Source of the DNA: JAAFIP01 sp031390175
Lineage (GTDB): Bacteria; Pseudomonadota; Gammaproteobacteria; Burkholderiales; Burkholderiaceae_C
Assembly: GCA_031390175.1 (NCBI GenBank)
Contig: JANMTF010000314.1
Span: 1-10,515 of the forward strand
DNA: 10,515 bases
Direction of reading: 5' to 3'
This document shows, one piece after another, positions 1 to 5,122 of this stretch. Made by a program: the position numbers and the translations under genes. The notes beneath the pieces were generated by a model. It was not told the DNA's origin. It made no database searches and was given only the letters and a program-made list of their open reading frames with translations. Positions within the stretch are counted from its first letter, which is position 1, and each line of letters starts with the position of its first letter.

Positions 1-288
1 GTCGGGCTTCCGCAGCACTCACTGCCTCAGCCCAACTGGCACCAGTAAACGTGACTTGTGTTGTTGTCCGTTTCTCTAATGCATTACTAAATGACGGGAG
101 TATCACTTTCGTGATGCCTCCGCACTCGCTCTTGGCTTTCCTCTGTTTCGTTTTCAAGGAGCAGCTGTCGCTCTTCTTCGAGAGGAGCGGGACCCGTTCC
201 GCCTAGGCGCTGAGCGCTTCGGGCCGGAGGGGCGAAGGAGTACACTAGTCGCAGGGACCAGTTCTGTCAACTGGTTGTTTCGTGACGA
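1..288. other. Non-coding, hairpin-rich segment that truncates the adjacent dehydrogenase gene
   Basis: No convincing protein is seen in any frame. One plus-strand frame stays open from 3 to about 206 but has no recognisable motif. Several short inverted repeats are visible: 97-121 (stem around TATCAC/GTGATG, a GAAA tetraloop if read on the minus strand), CTCT/AGAG near 170-185, a GC-rich stem near 187-202, and a perfect 7-bp stem ACCAGTT/AACTGGT at 258-276. On the minus strand, TGCTCCTTGAAAAC (near 150-165) faintly resembles the boxA antitermination signal of rRNA leaders; this is only an impression. The segment differs in texture from the coding DNA to its right and begins exactly where alcohol dehydrogenase homology stops. 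It could be an inserted element, a structured RNA region or an assembly joint. The left boundary is outside the window. Confidence 0.5.
97..121. other. Hairpin with GAAA tetraloop on the minus strand
   Basis: GGAG-TATCAC-TTTC-GTGATG-C-CTCC on the plus strand forms a stem of about 10 bp with one bulge. Read on the minus strand, the loop is GAAA, a GNRA tetraloop typical of folded RNAs. It is the clearest of several hairpins in the leftmost 288 bp. There is no U-tract on either side, so it is not an ordinary intrinsic terminator. Confidence 0.45.
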
Positions 289-879
289 GTGGGCGATGGC
301 GTCCATGCCGGTGGCGGCGGTCAGCTGCGGCGGCAGGCCCAGGGTGAGGTCGGGGTCGCAAATGGCGGTCTTGGGCACCAAGTGCCAGCTATGAAAGCCC
401 ACTTTGCGGCCATCGTCCAAAATCAAAATCGCGCCGCGCGCCACCTCGCTGCCCGTGCCGCTGGTGGTGGGCACGGCGATCAGGGGGCAGACTGCGTCGG
501 TAATCTTGAGCGAGCCGCCTTCGATGGTGGCATAGGTTTTAAGCGGGCCTTCGTGCGTCGCCAAAATGGCGATGCCTTTGGCGCAGTCAATCGAGCTGCC
601 ACCACCCACCGCCACCAGGCCGTCGCACAGACCGGCCTTGTAGGCGGCTGCGCCTGCGCGCACGGCGGACTCGGTAGGGTTGGAGGGCACTTGGTCAAAG
701 ATGGCGTGGGGCGTGTTGCCCAAAGCCGCCACGGCTTTGTCCACAATGCCTGCGGCGCGCACGCCCGCGTCGGTGACGATGAGCGGGCGGGTAATGCCCA
801 CGCGCTGGCACTCGGCATTGAGCAGGGCAATAGCGCCGTAGTCGAACTGGATTTGGGTAACGTAGTAGATAAAGGCCAT
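154..879 (-). pseudogene. Iron-containing alcohol dehydrogenase, 3'-truncated
   Basis: The first 197 codons (879 down to 289) encode the N-terminal nucleotide-binding half of a group III, Fe-dependent alcohol dehydrogenase, a family of NAD(P)-linked oxidoreductases usually about 380-400 residues long. Visible motifs are the GGGSS dinucleotide-binding loop (92-96) with D98, PTTSGTGSE (137-145), and GMDAIAH (191-197), which supplies the first two metal ligands (D193, H197). After H197 homology stops. The frame continues for 44 Ser/Arg-rich, low-complexity residues to a stop at 154. The helical C-terminal half with the other two metal-binding histidines is missing, so the product should be inactive. 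The start is ATG at 879; no clear Shine-Dalgarno is seen. It lies 22 bp downstream of the Bug gene on the same strand, so the two probably formed one transcript. The native substrate cannot be told; maleylacetate reductase-like and simple alcohol enzymes share these motifs. Confidence 0.8.
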
Positions 880-901
880 GGTGTGCTTTGCTTATGGTTT
901 T

Positions 902-1894
902 TTAAGCGTCCGCCTTCACGCCCGCGCCCTTGGCCACCAAGGCCCATTTTTGCTGCTCGGCCTTGATAAAGTCGGCAAACTTCTGGATGCTGCCGCCGCC
1001 GTCTTCTGCGCCGTACTGCTCCATTTTTTCTTGCACGTCAGGCATGGCCAGCACTTTGTTGATGTCTTCGTTCATGCGCTGGGCCATGGCCTGGGGCATT
1101 TTGCCCGGGCCCATCAGGCCGTACCAGACAGTGGCCTCAAAACCGGGAAAGCCAGACTCGTCCATGGTGGGCACATTGGGGTGGCCTTTGGCGCGCTTGA
1201 GGCGGGTTTGCGCCAGCGCAATGGCTTTGCCGCCCTTGACATGCGGGGTGGCAGAGGTCATGGTTTCAAAGCAGTAGTTGACCTGGCCGCCGATCAAATC
1301 GGTAATGGCGGGGCCGGAACCACGGTAGGGGATGTGCAGGGCAAACACCTTGGCTTGCAGCTTGAACATCTCCAGCGCAAAGTGCTGCGCCGAGCCGCCG
1401 CCTGCACTGGCAAAGCTGATCTGACCGGGCTTGGATTTGCACAGTGCCACCAGCTCTTTGACGGTTTTAGCGGGTTGGTTGGCGTTGCAGATCAGCAAGT
1501 TAGGCGTGACACCGACCATGCTGATTGGGGCAAAATCTTTGTTGGCGTCGTAGCCCAGCTTCACACCCGAACCTACGCTGTTGAGCGCGGGGCCCAGGGC
1601 GTGGCTGTTGATGTGGGCCATCAATAGTGTGTTGCCATCGGCGGGCTGCTTGCTCACAAAGTCAGCGGCAATCACGCCTGCGGCACCGGCCTTGTTCTCG
1701 ATGACCACGGTATTGCCCCACATGAGCTGCAGCTTCTGGCCGACCACGCGGGCCAGTGCGTCGGTGCCGCCGCCGGGTGGAAAGCCGACGATGATTTTGA
1801 TCGGGCCTGTGGGCAGGGTTTGCGCACGCAGCATGGGTGCGTGCAGAGTGGCTGCGCCAGCAGCGGTGACGGTCAAGAGGGTTCTGCGTTGCAT
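902..1894 (-). CDS. Bug-family (TctC-like) periplasmic solute-binding protein
   Basis: This 330-residue protein matches the tripartite tricarboxylate transporter receptor (TctC/Bug) family in length and pattern. Such proteins bind carboxylates or other small organic acids in the periplasm and either feed a TctAB permease or act as orphan binding or sensor proteins. The N-terminus (MQRRTLLTVTAAG) has twin arginines, a hydrophobic stretch and a likely cleavage site near RA-Q (24/25), suggesting export, possibly by Tat. Family signatures are GFPPGGGTD (37-45) and VIENKAGAAG (64-73). The C-terminal part has the usual PTMDESG and WYGL segments. I chose ATG at 1894 because AGGA lies 8 nt upstream; the upstream TTG at 1900 is too close to that site. 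The truncated alcohol dehydrogenase follows 22 bp downstream. No TctA or TctB gene is visible. The ligand cannot be deduced. Confidence 0.9.
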   Translation of the reverse strand: MQRRTLLTVTAAGAATLHAPMLRAQTLPTGPIKIIVGFPPGGGTDALARVVGQKLQLMWGNTVVIENKAGAAGVIAADFVSKQPADGNTLLMAHINSHALGPALNSVGSGVKLGYDANKDFAPISMVGVTPNLLICNANQPAKTVKELVALCKSKPGQISFASAGGGSAQHFALEMFKLQAKVFALHIPYRGSGPAITDLIGGQVNYCFETMTSATPHVKGGKAIALAQTRLKRAKGHPNVPTMDESGFPGFEATVWYGLMGPGKMPQAMAQRMNEDINKVLAMPDVQEKMEQYGAEDGGGSIQKFADFIKAEQQKWALVAKGAGVKADA

Positions 1895-2013
1895 CGTCAA
1901 TATCCTAGAAGTTGAAATCGATCATTACCGCTATTGTCCGATATATCAACGCGCTGGCGGCAACTTGGTCACTAGCGTAAATACTGATCAGAAGTGCCAC
2001 TCCTTGTTTTGTA

Positions 2014-2124
2014 CGGGAGCCGGCCGATGGCGTACTCAGCTCCGCGGCTGTCCTCCGTGGCGGCTTATGGCCGCCAACTCCCCCTTTATGCCGCTGCGCT
2101 GAGTACACCATCGACCAGCTCTTG
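2014..2124 (-). repeat. Family 1 palindromic repeat, copy a (core on minus strand)
   Basis: A 57-nt core (2041-2097, read on the minus strand) is framed by arms 2014-2040 and 2098-2124 that pair with each other at 22 of 27 positions. The inner 9 bp (GTACTCAGC/GCTGAGTAC) are perfect, and all five mismatches are transitions. The core contains GCGGCATAAAGGGGGAG, an inner hairpin TGGCGGC/GCCGCCA with a CATAA loop, and GGAGGACAGCCGCGGA; GCGGC near its start can also pair with GCCGC near its end. The core matches 53 of 57 positions in copy b (2242-2304), but the arms do not match those of copy b. No coding potential is seen. The remaining gap sequence between the copies (2125-2220) shows nothing identifiable. 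Confidence 0.8.
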
Positions 2125-2220
2125 CGGCCATGGTCTGGGAGTCTATCGCTGCGTGCGACCGGTAACCCACTGTCATCATCTTGGTGATTGCCCCACCTTG
2201 GCACCCATACCCAATTCGCA

Positions 2221-2325
2221 GCCCCGGCGCTTGGCGTGGACGGCGCAGCGGCATAAAGGGGGAGGTGGCGGCCCTAGGCCGCCCCGGAGGACAGCCGCGG
2301 AGGCGTCCACGCCAAGTGCCGGGGC
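2221..2325 (+). repeat. Family 1 palindromic repeat, copy b (core on plus strand)
   Basis: The same core as copy a, in the opposite orientation, lies between arms 2221-2241 and 2305-2325 that pair at 20 of 21 positions (GGCGTGGAC/GTCCACGCC innermost). The inner hairpin is GGCGGCC/GGCCGCC with a CTA loop. The arms are unrelated in sequence to those of copy a, although in both copies the arms are self-complementary. Copies a and b are head-to-head with a 96-bp spacer, an arrangement reminiscent of paired REP sequences (BIMEs) of enterobacteria. No transposase is nearby. Confidence 0.8.
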
Positions 2326-2427
2326 GGGCACAGCACTGCCCAGGGGACAGGCAGCAGGAGACAGGCGACAGGAACCAGAGACCAGGAAACAGCAGTCAGG
2401 GTACTAATCTTCAACCCAAGCAAAGTG
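2326..2427 (+). other. Intergenic stretch with degenerate GACAGG repeats
   Basis: Between repeat copy b and the end of the aminotransferase gene lies a purine-rich tract (about 2343-2395) with GACAGG three times and variants such as GAGACCAGG and CAGGAAACAG. It may be a decayed short tandem repeat. On the plus strand its AGGAGA-like words resemble ribosome-binding sites, but no plus-strand gene follows. No function is assigned. Confidence 0.35.
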
Positions 2428-2447
2428 AAGCGGCATCAAGCCGCCTT
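2428..2447 (-). terminator. Weak hairpin across the aminotransferase stop codon
   Basis: GCGGC (2430-2434) and GCCGC (2440-2444) pair around a 5-nt loop, with AA/TT possibly extending the stem. On the minus strand the stop codon TGA (2438-2436) falls in the loop. The following transcript has only a poor U-run (UUCACUUUG), so intrinsic termination here is doubtful. Confidence 0.25.
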
Positions 2448-3686
2448 AGCCAACACGCTAGGCGCTGCATGTGCCGCAAAGTAGTCCATACCCGCTTGCA
2501 CACCACTGCCTGCCAGCTTGATGCCAGCCAACTTCATGCCCATTTCGCAGCCGCTCAGCGCCGCCATCAAGGTCAGGTCATTGCAGTCGCCCAAATGGCC
2601 AATGCGGAACATGCGGCCTTTGAGCTTGCCCAGGCCCGTGCCTAGGGACAAATCAAAGCGCTCATAAATGGTTTTGCGCACGGCATCGGCGTCTACACCC
2701 TGAGGCATGACCACGCCGGTGAGCACGGGAGAGTAGACCGATGCATCGGTGCATTGGATTTCCAAGCCCCAGGCGCGCACCGCTGCGCGCACGCCTTCGC
2801 CCCAGCGCACATGGCGGGCAAAGGTCATGGGCAGGCCGCCGTGGCGGGCATCGAGCAGCATGTCGCAGGCTTCGTTCAGGCCGTAGAGCAGGTTGGTATT
2901 GGGCGTGGTGGGCCAGTAGCCGGTTTTGTTCATCTCCAAAATCTCGTCCCAAGCCCAGTAGCCTTTGGGCATGGTGGCTTTTTTGCTGGCTTCGATGGCC
3001 TTGGGTGATAGCGCGTGAAAACTGATGCCGGGCGGCAGCATGAGGCCTTTTTGGCTGCCGCTGATGGACACGTCGGCGCCCGAGGTGTCGTGGCTGTATT
3101 CGGCTGAACCCAGGCCGCTGATGGTGTCAACCAACAGCAGGGCGGGGTGCTTGGCGGCGTCCATGGCGCGGCGCACGGCGGCTATGTTGCTGGTAGCACC
3201 CGTAGAGGTTTCGTTATGCACTACGCACACGGCTTTGATGCTGTGGGTAGTGTCGGCTTTCAGGCGCGCTTCGATCAAATCAGCCTGCACGCCGCGCCGC
3301 CAGCCGTTGGGCAGGCCGGTGGTAGCGCAAGTGCCGGGCAGGGTGATGATTTCAGTGTTCAGGCCCAGGCGTGCGCCGAGCTTTTGCCACAGGGCGGCGA
3401 AGTGGCCCGTCTCGTACATGAGCACATGGTCGCCGGGGTTGCAGACGTTGACCATGGCAGCCTCCCAGGCACCGGTGCCAGAGGCGGGGTAGATGATGAC
3501 GGGGGCTTTGGTTTGGTAGACCTGTTTGATCTTGCTGAGCACTTGCAGGCCGAGCGCCGCGAACTCGGGGCCACGGTGGTCGATGGTGGGGTAGCTCATG
3601 GCGCGCAAAATGCGGTCAGGCACAGGCGAGGGGCCGGGGATTTGCAGGTAGTGGCGGCCAGTGGGGTGGAAGTCTAGGGTGAGCAT
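2436..3686 (-). CDS. Serine/alanine-glyoxylate aminotransferase (class V PLP)
   Basis: This 416-residue cytoplasmic enzyme belongs to the class V PLP aminotransferases that aminate glyoxylate to glycine with serine, alanine or aspartate as donor. Visible features are the N-terminal IPGPSPVPDRILRAM, SGTGAWEAA (69-77) around the phosphate-binding loop, HNETSTG (157-163), D187 in the LLLVDTISGLGS stretch as the PLP-pyridine aspartate, and K213 in GSQKGLMLPPG as the Schiff-base lysine. RIGHLGD (361-367) supplies the substrate-carboxylate arginine. Length and motifs are complete. The start is ATG at 3686 with AAGGA 8 nt upstream. It is divergent from gntR and shares its operator word, so joint control with the dehydrogenase is likely. 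The amino donor is uncertain: serine-glyoxylate enzymes (SgaA) fit best, but aspartate-glyoxylate BhcA enzymes belong to the same family. No other hydroxyaspartate-cycle or serine-cycle gene is visible. Confidence 0.92.
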   Translation of the reverse strand: MLTLDFHPTGRHYLQIPGPSPVPDRILRAMSYPTIDHRGPEFAALGLQVLSKIKQVYQTKAPVIIYPASGTGAWEAAMVNVCNPGDHVLMYETGHFAALWQKLGARLGLNTEIITLPGTCATTGLPNGWRRGVQADLIEARLKADTTHSIKAVCVVHNETSTGATSNIAAVRRAMDAAKHPALLLVDTISGLGSAEYSHDTSGADVSISGSQKGLMLPPGISFHALSPKAIEASKKATMPKGYWAWDEILEMNKTGYWPTTPNTNLLYGLNEACDMLLDARHGGLPMTFARHVRWGEGVRAAVRAWGLEIQCTDASVYSPVLTGVVMPQGVDADAVRKTIYERFDLSLGTGLGKLKGRMFRIGHLGDCNDLTLMAALSGCEMGMKLAGIKLAGSGVQAGMDYFAAHAAPSVLAKAA

Positions 3687-3715
3687 GTTGTTCGTCCTTG
3701 TGTCGTGATGGCGCG

Positions 3716-3744
3716 TATTTTTGCATACAAAATTGTTTTGTCAA
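3716..3744 (-). promoter_or_regulatory. Aminotransferase promoter with embedded GntR-type operator
   Basis: On the minus strand a perfect -35 box, TTGACA (3744-3739), is followed after 16 bp by the modest -10 candidate AAAAAT (3722-3717). The near-palindrome at 3719-3733 (TTTTGCATACAAAAT on the plus strand) lies between and over these boxes. A bound repressor there should block RNA polymerase. The identical 15-mer recurs at the gntR promoter. The sequence has the T/A-flanked GTA-TAC style known for FadR/FCD-type GntR sites. Confidence 0.65.
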
Positions 3745-3795
3745 GTCGTGCTTGTGACTTTTTGGGGATGCGTTTCGTGCATAGGTGTCGCGGCT

Positions 3796-3992
3796 TCGCG
3801 CCAGAGCGTGTGCCATGGCTATGCGCCCCGGTCTGCGGCCCCTTCGGGGGAGCATCTGCAGTACTCGCTTTTGGGGGAAGCATCGGAACTCGCTTCGCTC
3901 AGACAGCCGATGATTCTTATCCCCAAAAGCTCCGTGCTTCGAGCCCGCAGCCCTGATTGGGGCGCATAGCCATGGCACACGCTCTGGCGCGA
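3796..3992 (-). repeat. Family 2 structured repeat, copy a (core on minus strand)
   Basis: Arms 3796-3829 and 3959-3992 are perfectly complementary over 34 bp (they include GTGCCATGGC). Between them is a core of 129 nt with nested stems: CTGCGG/CCGCAG (3833-3838 with 3945-3950), GCTTTTGGGG/CCCCAAAAGC (3867-3876 with 3921-3930), GAAGCATCGG/CCGATGATTC (3878-3887 with 3907-3916), and a small CCCC-TTCG-GGGG hairpin near 3839-3850. The apical loop contains CGCTTCGCTCAG. The core is almost the same as that of copy b in the opposite orientation. The element sits between the aminotransferase -35 box and copy b. No open frame of interest is found. Confidence 0.85.
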
Positions 3993-4135
3993 GTACAAGC
4001 GGTAGTGCGTGCGGAAGTTTGGCGCTAGCGTAGTACATTTTACAGCCATAATCACGGTGTAAGCCAATAGAATATGGCGGGATCAGCTATTTAATACATA
4101 GTGACACCCATGCGTGAAACCGCAGAGAACACCAA
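3993..4135. other. Spacer between the two family 2 copies
   Basis: 143 bp without a recognisable gene. The right part (about 4030-4100) is AT-richer than its surroundings. On the minus strand TAAAAT (near 4036-4041) could be a -10 box, but no good -35 at normal spacing or downstream gene supports it. Confidence 0.3.
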
Positions 4136-4334
4136 GCGCGCGGCACTGGCGCTGTGGGGTTGCCACCCAATAAGAGCCCCGGGCTCGAAGCACGGAGACT
4201 TTGGGGATAAGAAGCATCGGCTGTCTGAGCGAAGCGAGTTCCGATGCTTCCCCCAAAGTCGAGTACTGCAGAGGCTCCCCGCGAAGCGGGCCGGGGCTCG
4301 GGTGGCAACCCCACAGCGCCAGTGCCGTGCGCGC
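4136..4334 (+). repeat. Family 2 structured repeat, copy b (core on plus strand)
   Basis: Arms 4141-4168 and 4300-4327 are perfectly complementary over 28 bp. They extend by five more pairs (4136-4140 with 4330-4334) past a two-base bulge. The 131-nt core has stems GAGCCCCGG/CCGGGGCTC (4174-4182 with 4291-4299), GACTTTGGGG/CCCCAAAGTC (4197-4206 with 4251-4260), GAAGCATCGG/CCGATGCTTC (4211-4220 with 4241-4250) and CCCGC-GAA-GCGGG (4278-4290). Compared with copy a, paired positions change together (AC/GT becomes CT/AG; CCCCGG/CCGGGG becomes CTGCGG/CCGCAG), which supports a conserved fold. The arms differ from those of copy a. Confidence 0.85.
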
Positions 4335-4391
4335 ACTCCCGCCAAACAGCGTGTCTTCACACACCCATCAAGCAGCCATTCACAGCCAAAG

Positions 4392-4420
4392 TTGACGAAA
4401 CCCAATTTTGCATACAAAAT
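4392..4420 (+). promoter_or_regulatory. gntR promoter with operator; probably leaderless
   Basis: A -35 box TTGACG (4392-4397) and a -10 box CAAAAT (4415-4420) are separated by 17 bp. The inverted repeat ATTTTG-CATA-CAAAAT (4405-4420) fills the space between them and covers the -10 box. Its 15-mer (4406-4420) is identical to 3719-3733 in the aminotransferase promoter. Transcription would be expected to start about 7 nt after the -10 box, at or next to the ATG at 4427. No Shine-Dalgarno is seen, so the mRNA may be leaderless. The position predicts autorepression. Confidence 0.65.
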
Positions 4421-4426
4421 GCATAA

Positions 4427-5122
4427 ATGACAGCAGACATCATCAGCATCCCCCGCGCCAGCCTACACGAACAGGTCGCCTACCGGCTCAGAGAACTCCT
4501 GGTAGAAGGCCACATAGCCCCAGGCGCCAAACTCAACGAGCGCGAGCTGGCTGAGAGACTCAGCGTGTCGAGAACCCCCTTAAGAGAAGCCATCAAAATG
4601 CTCGCCGCCGAGGGCCTGGTCGAGCTGCTGCCCAACCGGGGTGCGGTAGCGGTGAGCCTGAGCGAGCAAGATGTGCTCGATACCTTTGAGGTGATGGCCG
4701 GGCTGGAAGGCATGTCTGGCGAGCTGGCAGCTCAGCGCATTACTGATGCTGAGCTGGCCGAGATCAAGGCGCTGCACTACGAAATGCTGGCCGCGCATGC
4801 CCGGCGTGATTTGTCCGGCTACTACCGGCTTAACGCGCAAATCCACCAAGCCATTAACCATGCCGCCAAAAACCCCGTGCTGCAAACCACCTACACCCAA
4901 GTCAACGCGCGCCTGCAAGCCCTACGCTTTCGCTCTAACCAAGACGATGCCAAATGGCAAAGCGCCGTGCAAGAGCATGGGCACATGATCGACGCGCTGG
5001 CCAAGCGCGACGGCGCGGCCCTGCGCGCCGTGCTGGTGCAACACCTGCATAACAAACGCGATGTCGTCATCGCCCAAGTGCGCGCCACATCCCCAGTTAC
5101 CAGCCAGAAAGTCTCCGCATGA
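4427..5122 (+). CDS. GntR-family transcriptional regulator (FadR/FCD subfamily)
   Basis: This 231-residue DNA-binding protein has an N-terminal winged helix (about 12-75) with the hallmark LNERELAERLSVSRTPLREAI and a G-LVELLPNRGAVV-like wing. An all-helical FCD ligand-binding domain covers about 85-215. FCD domains often bind a metal and a carboxylate effector through an Asp/His set. Here the likely positions are N136 (where Asp is common), H140, H184 in the QEHGHMIDAL helix, and H206 or H208 in the QHLHNK helix. The start at 4427 lies 6 nt after the operator. The stop codon overlaps the start of the dehydrogenase gene (ATGA), indicating an operon with translational coupling. The shared operator at the divergent aminotransferase gene suggests it controls both directions. 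The effector may be the dehydrogenase substrate or product; this is inference. Confidence 0.93.
   Translation: MTADIISIPRASLHEQVAYRLRELLVEGHIAPGAKLNERELAERLSVSRTPLREAIKMLAAEGLVELLPNRGAVAVSLSEQDVLDTFEVMAGLEGMSGELAAQRITDAELAEIKALHYEMLAAHARRDLSGYYRLNAQIHQAINHAAKNPVLQTTYTQVNARLQALRFRSNQDDAKWQSAVQEHGHMIDALAKRDGAALRAVLVQHLHNKRDVVIAQVRATSPVTSQKVSA

Noticed and set aside
1..288. Group II intron end or domain V
   Set aside because: No convincing domain V hairpin with AGC triad or intron-encoded reverse transcriptase segment was found.
289..966. Long plus-strand open frame opposite the alcohol dehydrogenase
   Set aside because: It is the antisense shadow of a recognisable gene, rich in Gly/Ala/His, with no motif or ribosome-binding site.
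1905..1965. Promoter of the first Bug gene (TTGATA with an AATGAT-like -10 on the minus strand)
   Set aside because: The -10 match is weak and the spacing ambiguous, so it was not listed as a feature.
3796..4334. CRISPR array or integron attC sites
   Set aside because: There are only two copies, inverted rather than direct, without regular spacers; attC-type GTTRRRY/RYYYAAC ends and cassette genes are absent.
3796..4334. Ordinary insertion sequence or MITE with fixed terminal inverted repeats
   Set aside because: The arms differ between copies and no target-site duplication was seen, so the classic definition does not fit, though a novel mobile element remains possible.
4083..4430. Several short open frames within repeat 2b on both strands
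   Set aside because: They arise from the GC-rich palindromic repeat, mirror each other across the two copies, and match no protein family I recognise.
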